Positions 12,081 to 24,138 of a stretch of 64,000 bases of DNA are shown piece after piece. The number at the start of each line of letters is the position of its first letter. Position 1 is the first letter of the stretch. Below the pieces are notes generated by a model, which saw nothing but the letters and a program-made list of their open reading frames with translations, made no database searches and was not told the DNA's origin. Location of the stretch: NCBI GenBank assembly GCA_037127255.1, contig JBANSL010000003.1, positions 16,743,314 through 16,807,313 on the forward strand. The letters run 5' to 3'. The stretch comes from Persicaria tinctoria (Eukaryota > Streptophyta > Magnoliopsida > Caryophyllales > Polygonaceae). A program made the position numbers and the translations under genes.

Positions 12081-12284
12081 GATGCAGGACCATCTTCTAC
12101 GGCTCCAGACACACCAATTATCCTTGAAGAAAGACCTATGACTCGAGCTCGAGCTAAGAAGCTTCAGAGATACTCATTCAACTTTGTGAGTCATATTTTG
12201 TTCTCGAGCAGGGTTCAACTCCCCGAGCCTACATTGAAGACCTATATGTGCATAGGGATTCAAGAGGAAACTGATCCACCTTAG
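12081..12284 (+). pseudogene. C-terminal tail of a Ty3-gypsy polyprotein
   Basis: A short open stretch contains the block PMTRARAKKLQ. The motif TRARAKxLQ is typical of the extreme C-terminus of plant Gypsy polyproteins, just before the 3' LTR. The frame ends in TAG at 12282-12284, about 30 bp before a TGTTGGGGC that could start the LTR. No other polyprotein domains remain upstream. Functionally dead. Confidence 0.5.
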
Positions 12285-12380
12285 TCATAAGGGCTGCCGA
12301 TTTTGACTAAGTGTTGGGGCTCCATATGTTTCTATTTTTAGTATTATTTCTACTTAAGATATTTTAGGAAACTTTAAAGG

Positions 12381-13368
12381 TAGGGGTGTGCATATCCGGG
12401 TACCCGACACGAACCGGATAATCGTGTCGGGTACCCGAAACCGTTTAAGTGAAATTGCCCGAACCGTATACGAACCATCTTAACCCGGGTACCCGACACG
12501 GTTAACCTATTCGGTTCCGTGTCGGATACCCGGGTACCCGCCACGAACCACTTCAAGCGTGGGAGGAGGAAACTGATCGTCGGCGTCTACATCTTTCCGA
12601 CATCTTTTCATAGAAATCCTCGCCTGAGATGTCTTCAATTCTTCTCTTTCTCCTCTTGCTGCCGAACGCCGACGATCTGGAGGAGATCGACTTCTCTGTA
12701 GCACCCATTGTCGAGATCTGAAGCACCCATTCTGTAGCAGCCATTGTCGAGATCGGCTAGCACCAACGGAGATCTGAAGCACATTGTCGAGATCTGGAGG
12801 AAGCAAATAAGGGATTTTCGCATCTCCTTCTTCTCGCCGCTCGCTCTTCGATCTAGAGGAGCTTCTTCTCACCGCTGCTGGCTCTTCGGAGTTCGGCCTG
12901 GAGGAACAAGGCGGCTAGGGTTTTACGCTCTCCAATTCGATCTAGAGGAGCTTCTTCTCACCGCTGCCGCTGCTGGAACAAGGCGGCTAGGGTTTTACGC
13001 TCCCCAAAAATAGAGACTGCAATACTGAAATTAAAAAAAAAAAAAAAAAAAAGCGAAAAACTGGTTGGAATTGAGGTTGCCAGCGAGGTTCGAACTCGGA
13101 CCAGATGCCAAAACTCCCTAAACCCAGCGCTTCCCGCTACCAACTTAGCAAACGAAACATATTGATACTTTGGGGGTTCTTTTTTTACTAATATTATCAT
13201 ACCACGCTATCTAAAAATTAAAAAAAAAAAAAATTAATCGGTTCGTGTCGGGTACCCGATAAGGGGATTATCCCGACCCAAACACGAACCATTTACAACC
13301 GTGTTTTCTCGGTTCGTGTCATTATCGTGTCGTGTTTTTTCGGTTTCGGGTTTTTCTGCACACCCCTA
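12381..13368. mobile_element. Non-autonomous hAT element with captured GC-rich sequence
   Basis: The ends TAGGGGTGTGCA and TGCACACCCCTA are perfect 12-bp inverted repeats of the Ac/Tip100 hAT kind. They are flanked by the 8-bp duplication TTTAAAGG (12373-12380) and TTTAGAGG (13369-13376), one mismatch. Subterminal regions repeat CCCGACACGAACC-like motifs in both orientations, as expected for transposase binding sites. The middle (about 12545-13015) is GC-rich, has internal duplications (TCTAGAGGAGCTTCTTCTCA twice; TGTCGAGATC several times) and looks like captured host sequence. A tRNA-like sequence lies at 13087-13158. No transposase is encoded. Confidence 0.85.
13087..13158 (-). repeat. tRNA-like sequence inside the hAT element
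   Basis: On the minus strand a TTGCTAAGTTGGTAGCG box A and a CGAGTTCGAACCTCG box B are present at tRNA-like spacing. The arms are degenerate. Confidence 0.4.
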
Positions 13369-14129
13369 TTTAGAGGTTATTTATTTAATTCCTTTAAGTT
13401 GTTATTTTATCTTCTTTAGTTAGTAGAATCGGCCCATCAGCCCCTAGAGTACTATATATATGCCGATTCCTTCTATGTAATTCAATTGGAACATTAATGA
13501 ATAGAAATCTCTCATATTGTGTGTGTTACACGTGAGTGTTGTTGATCGACTAGAGTTGTGCTCGTTGATCATCGATTGGTATCTTGTCTCATCTTGGTTT
13601 GCTTTGTATTCATCAACTTCGCAAGACTTGGTGGTCCTAGTATCCACGAGCCCCCTCCTTGTGCCTCCAAGTTGTCCGCTTGGTTGTGTAGGGTTGTAGA
13701 AGCGGGTTATATAGTCATTGGTATTGGTTCCTACCCTCTTAGAGGCATGTGGTCTTTATCTTGTTCTATATAGATCGACTCAGTCCTTATCGATCGTGTC
13801 TTTGCATCAATTTCGAGTCTTTATTCAATTCTGTCGAGTCTTTGTTTCTTTTGTCTTAGTCGATTTCGAGATCAGCCTTTGTTCTTGAGATCTTGTCGAG
13901 TCTTGCATCTTTCTTGGTCTTTCTTGCCGCGTTCTTGAGAGTCTTGGTCGATTCTTGTCCATCTTGATCGAGTTTCTTGCTTTCTTTTTGAGTCTTTATT
14001 GTTTCTTGCTTCCGTTCTTTAGTTTCTTGCTTGTTTGTCGAAGATCGGGTCATCTCACGGCTAACCCCGTATCAGCTCATGTTTTCACAACTCTCAAAAT
14101 CAATGTTGTAACTAATTAACTATACATTT

Positions 14130-15420
14130 AACGATACGATACTTTGGTGTGTTGAAGTGTGGAATAGGCAGATAAAAAGCTAACAAATACTCTAGCAAGG
14201 AGGGAAGAATAGAGTATGACAACTTTTCGCAAATGCAGAAATTGTAAGACCTTACCACCAGAGATAATACCTTATCTGCAAAATAGTAATGAGTTAAGAT
14301 AGAGAAAGCGAGTAAGAAGTAAAGCAAACACAAGCACGAATGAAAAGAACAGAAACTAAAGGACACGATGCTTGTTAACGAGGTTCGGCACAACCGGCCT
14401 ACATCTCCGCCTAGGGTTATCCAACCCGTAGGATTCAACACACCTTTATTTCACTTTATCTTATGATCCCTAGATACAATCTCTAGAAGATCTTCACTCT
14501 TCTAGACTAACTTCCTATCTAGCAACCCAAGCACACTAGTGAAACAAAGTTTTATGGATACCGGAGTACCCTATACGTTTGGGTAAAGAACCCTTAGTAT
14601 AACCTAAAAAGAATTGTACGATAAATCTCAAAAGAAACCTCACACACTCAAACAAATAAAACACTTAAGCGTAGAGAGTTGTGAGATCGAATGATGTAGG
14701 AGACGAGATTTGCATAATACGTTGAGCGCTGTGTGTAGATGTGTGTCTTCTGCAATCCTTCTTCTTCTCCTTATATAGATCAGACTGTCTAATTTGAAAA
14801 TCAAACGTCTGAATATTTTGCTCCAAAGTTGTTGAAGAACTTTGCGAGATATCCACCTGGGAGGAGCAACAGCTTTATGAAAAACGTTCCAGAACCTTCT
14901 CTTGGATTTGTTGGGATCTTGCCTAGGATTTGAGCTATTTGAAACTTGGCGTTGAAAACCCATTCAAACAAATCCTTGGAGAATCTCAACAATTAAACAA
15001 AAATGTAAGGGTTAGGATAAGATATGATTTAAATCTTCTAACCCAATATCCAATCCAAAACTAACTTCTGAAATTCAATGCTTAGGCCCAATAACATATT
15101 GTTCCAAAGGAATGTCGAAAATATAAGCCAATTAAATAGGCCCATTAAAACCGAGCTCATGTAAAACTTGAGCCAGTACGGTAAGGCCTTACTTTCCGCT
15201 AATAAGGTCTTATCATCAATCCGTAAGGCCTTGACTCTGTTTTTATATTGATGGTTTGTTTTGAAACGTTGAAGGCAACCAAAGATTGGTCTAACCAAAT
15301 CTCTTGAAAATCTCAACAAACTAACAACCTTTTGAATTTGAAGATTGCTCCACAAGATCTTCAAAGAAGTTTCTAAAAAGTCAACCCCAAATCTCAAATA
15401 ACCAAATCAAATCCTGTACA
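14130..15420 (-). mobile_element. LTR-like segment, minus orientation
   Basis: On the minus strand there is a TATA box (CTATATAAGGAGAAG at about 14770-14785) followed by GGTTGGATAACCCTAGGCGGAGATGTAGGCCGG-type sequence (about 14384-14430) and CGAACCTCGTTAAC, a layout often seen in plant Copia LTRs. No polyprotein, primer-binding site or second LTR is found beside it, so it is either a solo LTR or a fragment. The boundaries are approximate. Confidence 0.4.
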
Positions 15421-16273
15421 AAATCTCCACCAACTAATTAAATAAAAATCCCAATAAATAATCTAATTGATATTTGTATAAAATAAATACTACTTTTATT
15501 TGTCTTTCATCGTACTAACAAAAACATATAATTTTTTTTGGGTGCAAAACAAAAACATATAATAAAACATCAAGAAGAGAAGAGTCAATATGTGTGAATA
15601 TCGCCTACACGCGCTAGAGTCGCTTCCTCTCACATTCCTCTCCCGTCCTGTCGCTTCAAGTGCCAACCCCTTCGTCTCTGATCTTGCGATGAAAATCCTT
15701 CGACTGTACCTCAACCTACCTAATCTTCTGATTATCTTCCTTTGTGTGATCGATTACCCTATGTCTCACCAAAGCTTCAATCCTAGCCCCTGTTGTAGCC
15801 TTTGTGCTGGCGATTTCTGGTTGGATTCTAGGGTTAACCCGAAATTGGGGTTAGCGTATATGTTTAAGCTAAAGCCAAATCGAAATCTTCAAAACCTTTG
15901 TTCTTGGTATCCATGTCTGAATTGGTTGATTATTCCGTCGGAATGGTCAAATCGTCCTCCTCCATAGCCAAATCCCCACTGTACGGTCGTCAGAAAGCTT
16001 GGATTGTGGGAGATTTCTATTGGCTCCTCAATCTGTTGGCACTTGTTTTCTGAAGTGAATCAATGCCTCATGCGTGCGGGAGCATGATTGCTGCTCTGCT
16101 CGGTGAGGGTTTGTACGCTTGGGCTCCCTTCATCCTCGTCCTCCTCAGATCTCTCCGCCTATATAAGGAGGGTTAGTTGGTGCTTGCTTCCTCACACTTC
16201 TCATCTTCTCTTCCTCTACTCAATAATCTCTCTTCTGTCGCTAATCAATTTCCTACTGATTTTGTGGTTTGGC

Positions 16274-18319
16274 ATGGCTCCTACGAGCATGGAGAAAGGA
16301 AAGCAAGTGATGAATGCAGAAGATCCTGCATCTGGAAAGTGTAATACCCGAAAGGGGGTGCCGGAGGGCGTTAAACTCGCTGAGGGGGCTCAGACTCCCA
16401 AGGATGACGACGAAGCGCTGAGAAGGGCTAAGGCGGAGAAGAAATTCAGGAGGAGGACCATCAACCGTGAGAGGCTCATTGCTCTCCAGGGGAAGGTTCA
16501 GGAGAACATCTCCGCTCTGAACCTCTCCTCGTTGTTCGCTACAATCATAGGGGACCCAATGGAAGCTAAGGAAGTCCGAAAGAAGATCATGTATGTGTGG
16601 AAATTTCTGAAGGGTGGCTTTCAACTTATTCCAGTTGCAAATAACTGGTTTGAGTTGAGGTTTGATTTAGCTGAGGATCGGAACTTGGTTTGGGATAACC
16701 GCCCATACCATGTCTCTGGTCAGCTTATTTTATTGCGCCCCTGGTGCCTTGAGTTTGATCCTTGGTCTGAATCTGTTACCAAGCTTGATTTATGGATTCG
16801 TTTTCCTGGGTTGCCTGCTAAGTATGTGCATGATGGTATTCTGAGGGATATTGTTAAGGATAATGAACTTGGGGAAGTTATTAGGGTGGCAAATTTTAAT
16901 TCTAAGGGGGCTAGATTTCGATATCCCCGAGTCTGTGTATCGATTGATATTACTCGTGTAGCTGGGCGCTGTGTCTTTGTTGTCAATGAATATGGTCAGC
17001 TGGAATCATTCCCTATGTGGTTCGAAGATTTCCCAAAGGGATGTGGAAGCTGTGGTGCTTTAGAACACTCATTTGAGGATTGTCCTTACATGAAGATGTG
17101 CAACCCCGCTATGTCTTGCCCTCTTGTGCACCCTCAGGCCGGGGGTTCTCAGGCTGCTGGCGAGGCTGCAGTGGAAGATGGTGATGGTGAGTGGGTTAGG
17201 GTGGCTGCGAGGAAGCCAGCTTTCAATCTGCCGGTCATGTTTGGCCACTCTAAAGCTGATTTGCTCAAATGCTTTGGTAAGAATGTGAGCTTGTCTTCAG
17301 CCTCTTCTTCCTCCAAATCATCTCCCAAATCTTCGGAGATCTCGACTTCTGCTCCTGTGGTTCTGGATGCTGTTGCTGAGGCTATCCCACCACCCCAGTG
17401 GTGGAACCTCTTTATGGCCAGTGGTGGCAGTCGCCCCCCAATCGAAAATGAAATTTAACATACATATTCCTCTTGTCGATAGCTTCGATTTGATATATTA
17501 TAAGCTCAAATACGATATCTGAGCAAAAAGTTATAAGCGATTCAAATTTCAGCACTGAATTACAATATTTTCTACATCATTTAACAAACCGATATATTTT
17601 TATTGTAATTATATTTTATTAATTTCATATCTTAATAATATAATTATATCCGAGAACTTCAAATTAGGATCAGGTTATATTGAAATATTTGAAAACCATG
17701 AAATAAATCATGCAAGTTCAGGTTACATAATATTGATGATTTTTCGGAATAGAAAAATTATGGTTTAATTTTACATATAATATTTTTTTATTGTAATTTT
17801 TGGCCCCCTCAATCAACAAGTTCAGGTTCCGCCACTGCACCACCCTCCATCACTGTAGCCGAGATGTTTCCCCTTCCCGCAGAAAACCCCCCAAGTGATG
17901 AAGACTTCCATGTCTTGGCAGAATTGCAACCCGATCAGAACTTTGATGCTGTTGACGATGATGATAACGAGGAGATGAATGAAGAAGAATTCATGGATGA
18001 AATCTTAACTGAGGAGGGTTTGGCTGATCCAGGTCTTACACAAGAAGACTATGAAGCCATGTTGGTGGATGTCCCTCCTTCAGTGGAGTTTCTGTTGCCT
18101 GGTCTGAGTAAGCCTGGACGTCTTGCTGCTTCTCTACAAGAGCAGTTCTGTATCACTGAGGCACTCCCTGGAATGATGCAAGCCCCGGACATAGCTGAGA
18201 TGAGTGGTGCCTCCAAGTCTGAGTCGGGAAAGCGCAAAGCGACGATCGAGGATGGTGATTCCGCCTGCTCCAACCTTACTCTAATGGGGGGCAGTGCTAA
18301 GAAGGGGAAACATGAGTGA
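16274..18319 (+). pseudogene. LINE ORF1 (DUF4283 + CCHC knuckle), split by a hAT MITE
   Basis: This is the RNA-binding ORF1 protein of a plant LINE. It starts at MAPTSMEKGK (16274); an open frame runs further upstream to 16088 but looks like 5' UTR. The DUF4283 domain covers about residues 75-260 (from SSLFATIIGDPMEAKEVRKK to VNEYGQLESFPMWFEDFP) and is followed by a zinc-knuckle-like CGSCGALEHSFEDC. The C-terminal part is acidic and Ser-rich. At 17395 the frame runs into a hAT MITE and stops at 17458. After the MITE the same frame resumes at 17846 and runs to the TGA at 18319. The interruption is exactly element plus 8-bp duplication, so ORF1 was intact until that insertion. Confidence 0.82.
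17396..17837. mobile_element. hAT MITE, family A copy 1, inside LINE ORF1
   Basis: The ends CAGTGGTGGAACC and GGTTCCGCCACTG form a 13-bp inverted repeat with one mismatch, flanked by a perfect 8-bp duplication CACCACCC (17388-17395 and 17838-17845). Length is 442 bp, AT-rich and non-coding. A second copy lies at 36412-36854. Insertion into ORF1 shows it moved after the LINE. Confidence 0.93.
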
Positions 18320-19207
18320 AGCAACAAGTATGGGCTGGTGGATTGAGATCCTTGATGGTTGGGGTTTCAATCAAACCATGAAAATAATGAAACCATTGGT
18401 TAAGGTTAGTATCCTCCTTTTGGGCTCTTATTTAGAGGATGGTTTTATTATAATCATGTTATGGGTTAAGTTCAACAACTGCTCGGCTTATGGGGTTTAC
18501 TTTTGGCTAATCCTTAGTGGATTCTATTGTATTTGGTTATGTCCTAGACTGTCTATTATTAGCTATCAATCTACTGGAAGTATGTTGAATCTTATCACTT
18601 GTAACCTTTGCACTGATTTGGGTAAACTTTGCTGTGAGTCATGGTATTATAATTATATGAAGCATTTTGTAAACAAGTATTATGGAAGTTTACTGCTCTA
18701 TTTATGCTTACACACTTTAGGTACTGATTTTAAACTCACATTAGTACTGGATGAAACCATAATCTGCTCTTGTGGAATTAAGGCGAGGACATATTGGCAC
18801 CATTTAGGTTCAAAAGATGTAACGAGTAATTGGCTAAGAGACGACAAGCCATCCAAAACGAGGTGCTTTAAAAGTTATAAACAGACTAAATATATGGAAC
18901 ACTATAGGCAAAGATTACCCCATTCTCTTACCTATATTTATCATATTCAGCCAACTACACTCGTATATACATATGAGTGTAATAGAATTCTAATTAAGCA
19001 AAACTATGCAAAACACACAACGCATAACTCAAGATTAACTAATACACAAAAAGTACATTCGATTACAGAACACGTAGAAGGAAAAAATAAGCATAGAAGG
19101 ATCACACACATGAATAATTACATCCCAAATACCACCACATTTGAGTACAATCTGTCTCTGTCTGAAGCTATGTATATTTGGCTTCAGATGGTTTGGAAAT
19201 TAAAATA
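18320..19207 (+). other. LINE inter-ORF spacer, no credible coding
   Basis: A frame is open from 18294 to 19208, but its protein has no recognisable domain, is rich in Tyr, Ile and Lys as expected from AT-rich DNA, and overlaps the end of ORF1 in another frame. I read this as spacer or as sequence gained by the LINE. Confidence 0.5.
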
Positions 19208-22200
19208 ATGAAAGCATGTTTCAGGAACATTAGAGGTATAGGACAGCCAAATCTTTGGACAGACCTTAAAGCAATGCGAATCAACGAACGGTTATCGATT
19301 ATGGCAATTGCTGAACTGAGAACAAATCAAGTCCCCCAAGAGAAATTCTGGAAATCAAGTGGATATACTAAAGCTATCTGGTCTGTAGAAAATGATAAAA
19401 CGGGAGGAATAGGCCTTCTATGGAATGACAATTTTCTGCACAATCAAACAATTGAGGTCGACGTAGTACTACCGAGAGTAATCCGAGTTAAATACTCATC
19501 CTTAGATAAGAATTTTACTGGGATTATCTATTTCATCTATGCCCCTCCCTATGAGAAGGACAAGGACAGATTCTGGAACTTGTTTTCAGATCTAATCACA
19601 AATGAACCACTTCCTTGTTTAATAATCGGCGACCTAAATGAAATCAGCAACATCAATGAAAAACGTGGTGGCGCGATGTCTAACCTATCCAGATACGACA
19701 GACTAAATCAATTCAAAAATCAATGCTCTCTATTAGAAATACCAACATCGGGGAATCAGTTTACCTGGAGGAAAAAAAGCGAAGGATAAGATAACATCTG
19801 GGAGAGACTAGACCGCGCATTGGTGCAACATGAGTTTCTTGAGAGCTTCCCGGACCTAGCTACATTCAATGGAGCCTTTACTGGGTCGGACCACTGCCCC
19901 ATCACCATCTGCATAAATTCAGGAAAGGAGACTACACCCCCCCCCCCCGCCCCCCTTTCAAATGTGAAAACACGTGGTTAAAAGAAAGGACTTTGGAAAT
20001 GTCGTCAAGCATGCATGGAGAATCAAATGCACGGGCTCCGCAATGTACATATTAGTGTATAAAACAAAGCTTATGAAAGCTAAGATCAAAGAATGGAACA
20101 AAAACTCATTTGGAAACGTCTTCTGCCAAATACAGAATGTGGAAAAGGAATTGCTGAATATTCAATCAAGGCGAATAATCAGAACGAGCAAGGAGTGTCT
20201 TATAGAGAAACAACTACTCGGAAAAAAAGAAAAGCTACTGAAATTCCAAAAAGAATACTGGGGACAAAGAGCAAAATCCAAACACCTCAAATTAGCGGAT
20301 TCAAACACTGCCTATTTCCATAAAGTAGCTTTTGGGAGACGAAACCGGAAAATAATTCGTAATATTATAACTAGCTCCAGTACCCTAATTATGGGGGAAG
20401 AGAACATCCGTGGGGAAATTAGAAGCGACTTCGAGAAAAAGTTCTGCAGGGAGCAAATCAATATAGAGCTACTCAATGAATATTTACAACTAATCCCACA
20501 CGACATAACAGATGAAGATAATAGGATTCTAAGCCAACAACCAACTAATTGTGAAATAAAGAATGCGGTATGGTCTCTCGGTCTCAATAAATCTCCGGGA
20601 CGGGATGGAATGACGACAGAGTTTTACAAAACTTATTGGGACATTGTGGGTAATGATGTCATCACATCTGTCAAAGCTTTTTTCCATTCTGGCAGAATGC
20701 TTCGACAAATCAACCATACTTTCATCACCCTACTACCAAAATGTGATAACCCGTCCAAGACAACAGACTATAGACCAATAAGCTTGTGTTCAACAATCTA
20801 CAAAGTAATATCAAGAATATTAACAGAGAGACTTAAAGGGATCATTGGTAAACTAATCCATCCTTTTCAAGGAGCCTTTGTTTCTGATAGAGCAATTCAA
20901 GATAATATATTGATAGCCCATGAAATATTTCACTCCTTCAAGACTAGAAAAGGATCGGAAGGTTGGTTAGCTGTTAAACTAGATATGGAGAAAGCATATG
21001 ACAGAGTGAATTGGACTTTCACAGAGGCGGTACTAAGAAAATTCGGGTTTAGCGACTATGTTATCCACCTGATCATGGAATGTGTAACAACTGTCTCCTT
21101 CTCAGTATTGGTAAATAATGGCCCTACGGAGGTGTTTAGACCTTCTAGGGGATTAAGACAAGGAGACCATTTGTCCCCTTTCCTCTTCATATTAGGAGCC
21201 GAGGTGCTCGCTAAAAAACTAACATTCGAATCCATCTCAAATCAATCAGGAATTGGCTTCAGGGTTGGTTCAACGGGACCTAAAATCCCATTTCTGGCCT
21301 TTGCTGATGACATTATTATATTCACAAAAGGAAATATGACAGCTTGTGAAAAGATGAGGAAAATAGTCGACGATTACTGTCAAATCTCAGGACAAAAAGT
21401 CAACTACAACAAATCAGCCTTCCAAGGCTCGCCAGGGATACCAACATCGCGAATAACGACTATTGAAGGATGCTTGGGAATATCAAAACACACTAAACTA
21501 GACAAATACCTGGGCCGCCCAATCGTTGAGGGAAGAGTAAATAAAGAAACTTTCGAAGAAATACTCAGCAAAACTACCAGTCAGTTATCAAAATGGAAAG
21601 CTGACTCACTATCTCAACACGGCAGGTCGGTGTTAATAAATTCTAACCTTGCCTCAAAACCACTATTTGCAATGCAAAGCTTCATGTTACCAGTGACACT
21701 TCACTCTAAACTTGATAAAATCAACCGGACCTTTTTCTGGAACAAAGATCTTCAATATAAACCATTAATAGGTTGGGATAAAGTCTGCAGACCAAAAAGT
21801 AAGGGGGGAATGGGGTTAAGGAAAACAAAGGAAATGAATGAGGCTTTACAGATGAAACTTATCTGGAAAATAATTGCTGAACCAGACAATTGTTGGGTGC
21901 AAATCATTAATCACAAATATTTAAAATCAACACCAATCCTAATTTTCGAAAAAAGAGGAAATGCTTCTTGGCAATGGACGCAACTGAGGAAACTTATTAA
22001 ACCATTCAAAGAAGGACTAGCTTGGTCAGTGGGGGATGGGAAAACTATCAAGTTCTGGCCGGACGAATGGGCCCCGGTCAAGAATATTTTGAATAACTGT
22101 CTCGATCCAACTAAGATCAACAAGGCGGAAACCATTGATCAGTACATTCAAAATGGAAAATGGTGTTTGGAAAAACTAAGGACGGTTGTTCCGAATAATG

Positions 22201-23359
22201 TTGCGCAACAAATTTCAAAGGTGCCTCTCCCAATGAATCGAATACAGGACAGAATGTACTGGTGGCCCGACAGAAAGGGATGGTTTACAACTTCTAGTGC
22301 ATACAAGCTCATCACAAGATCGACAAAGCTCAATAACGATAATAATGCATGGATATGGAAATTAGATGTCCCCCCCCCCCCAAAAAAAAAAAAAAAATTA
22401 AGAATTTCTTGTGGAAAATTTGTCAGAATGGACTACCAACTGCAGCCAGATTGGCCAAAAGAGGAATCGATATTCCACTATACTGTGTTGTGTGTAATCA
22501 TCACGAAGAAGATGCTACCCATTTATTATTCGAATGTAAATTCTCACCATGCAGCCACAGCCTATCATCAAAGGTGAAAACGGCTATAGCAAATAGTATC
22601 CTGCTATCAAGAAACGCATAAACATTGTTGGCTAAACTAAACGGTATACTTGATCCACATCAAAAACAAAAAATAGTCTTCCAATGGTGGACCGCCTGGA
22701 ATATTCGTAACAAACTAATCTTCCAGCAAAAACCGGTGCCAAGGTTAAAAGACTTTGAAAAACTTGTACAAACAAATATCAGAGAATGGAATAAAGCCAG
22801 AAGATTCGTTGAAGACGACGCATGTGAAGACACGAATTATAAAACAAATAACTGTAGCACATATAAAAGGAGCGGATGGAGGGAGAAATGGAAAAAACCA
22901 CCGGATGGGAAACTGAAACTAAACTTCGACGGCGCGGCTTCTGGTCAACGATAGAGCTCAACTGGGTACATTATCCGAGACAGCACATGAGATCCAATTG
23001 CAATGGGAAACGATCTAGTAGGACAACAATCCCCTTTAGTTGCTGAAGCTCTAGCACTAAGACTTGGAATTCAAAAGGCTCTCGAGTTAAAAATCCCAGA
23101 AATCATAATTGAAGGCGACTCTCTGACCATCATCAACCACCTACAAAAAAGGATCAAATGCCCGTGGGTTATTGATCTTATTATGTCAGACATTACTACA
23201 CTACTCACAGGGTTTTACGAAGTTACGTTTTCACACGTTCTTCGTAACGGCAATTGCGTGGCAGATAAGGTTGCACACATTGCTCATATTGCCCCCATCC
23301 CTAACTTATACAATGATCCAGGTCTTCTAGACCTCATCCGAAAGGATGCTATCGGATAG
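19208..23359 (+). pseudogene. LINE ORF2 (EN-RT-zf-RVT-RNase H), decayed
   Basis: Domains in order: apurinic-type endonuclease (19208-19930: starts MKACFRNIRGIG, has IIGDLNEIS and ends with the GSDHCPI motif), reverse transcriptase (about 20550-21650: KSPGRDGMTTEFY, DYRPISLC, LDMEKAYDRVNW, GLRQGDHLSPFLF and the catalytic FADD near 21300), the zf-RVT motif CVVCNHHEEDATHLLFEC (about 22485) and an RNase H-like domain (22910-23359: KLNFDGAASG, EGDSLTIINHL, GNCVADKVAH). Breaks: in-frame stops at 19787, 22619, 22952 and 22988, a frame change at the C-tract 19937-19955, and another at the C12A16 tract 22370-22397. Between these breaks the reading is continuous, so decay is recent or slow. Confidence 0.88.
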
Positions 23360-23413
23360 CTTTATAAATCCGAATTCTTACTCAATCAAAAAACAAAATT
23401 ATGTGTGAATATC

Positions 23414-24138
23414 AAACCTAAAAAGTAAAAACAACCTATTGGCATAAGTTGATAAAATGTCCACCGACCGATAGTGTAAGTAATTTACCATACATTTAAT
23501 GATACTTTGGCCATATGAATATCAAATCGATTACACAATCTGTCTAATACGGCTTTCCTATCATGTTATTAAGAATTGTGTGATTGTGCAATTGTGCGTT
23601 TTTATAAGATCAATGAATGAATCTGCGAACAAGAGAAAAACAACCATCTGTGATAGGTTCTCTCCGTGGCCTGTATTCAAAGTAGTTGATGAAACCTTCT
23701 TTGAAACAAGTCAAGAATAGGGTCGGTCTGTCTGAGCTAATGAATCGCGTTTCGATGAATATTTTTGTTGCTAATACTTGTTTATTTGATCTACATGTTT
23801 TGTTCAATTTTAGTGAGCCTTAATTTTGTTAAAAATGTACCTCAAAATGGGGTTAGCAATATTGTATGAAAAGATCTTGTGTACAAGTCATCAAGTGTTA
23901 ATTCATATATACTTCCATCAATCGAGCACAAAGATTATTACTCGAAAATCCTATGGTCCCGAGTTCGAGTCTTTATCGTGATGGAACACTTTACCACAAT
24001 GGTACTTTTTTAATGTTATATTTCTCATAAGAAACTTTGGACACACAAACACATACATATCTTCTAAGAGTAAATTTACCCTTGGCTTGTCAAAGAGGTC
24101 ATCTTGATGTTCTTGGAATCTCATCAAGGGCATTTCCT
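23414..24138. other. Intergenic, POP-2 3' side
   Basis: AT-rich sequence between the LINE target-site duplication and the POP-2 stop codon. It probably includes the POP-2 3' UTR near its right end. A GGTCCCGAGTTCGAGTC sequence at about 23951-23968 resembles a pol III box B but has no partner box A. Nothing else is recognised. Confidence 0.4.

Larger units (their letters stand above)
12313..14060 (+). mobile_element. Gypsy-type LTR-like segment, split by a hAT element
   Basis: After the Gypsy tail the sequence starts TGTTGGGGCTCC, is interrupted at 12381-13368 by a hAT element, then continues with a TATA-like ACTATATATATGCC (about 13451) and a long T/C-rich region with repeated GAGTCTT and TTCTTG. 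A promoter-like box shortly after the polyprotein end fits a 3' LTR. The right boundary is not clear, because no matching LTR copy lies in the window. Confidence 0.4.
15603..23399 (+). mobile_element. Near full-length L1-type LINE with 14-bp TSD
   Basis: The direct repeat TATGTGTGAATATC occurs at 15589-15602 and 23400-23413. Between these lie, in LINE order, a 5' UTR-like region, ORF1 (DUF4283 plus zinc knuckle), ORF2 (endonuclease, reverse transcriptase, zf-RVT, RNase H) and a short A-rich end (CAAAAAACAAAAT). That arrangement makes a single target-primed insertion likely. A hAT MITE inserted later into ORF1. The spacer between ORF1 and ORF2 (18320-19207) is unusually long and the base composition changes from GC-balanced in ORF1 to AT-rich in ORF2, so the element may be chimeric. 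ORF2 is broken by stops and frameshifts, so the element is inactive. Confidence 0.8.

Noticed and set aside
18294..19208. A 304-codon open frame between LINE ORF1 and ORF2
   Set aside because: No domain, AT-driven composition, overlaps the end of ORF1 in another frame; treated as spacer.
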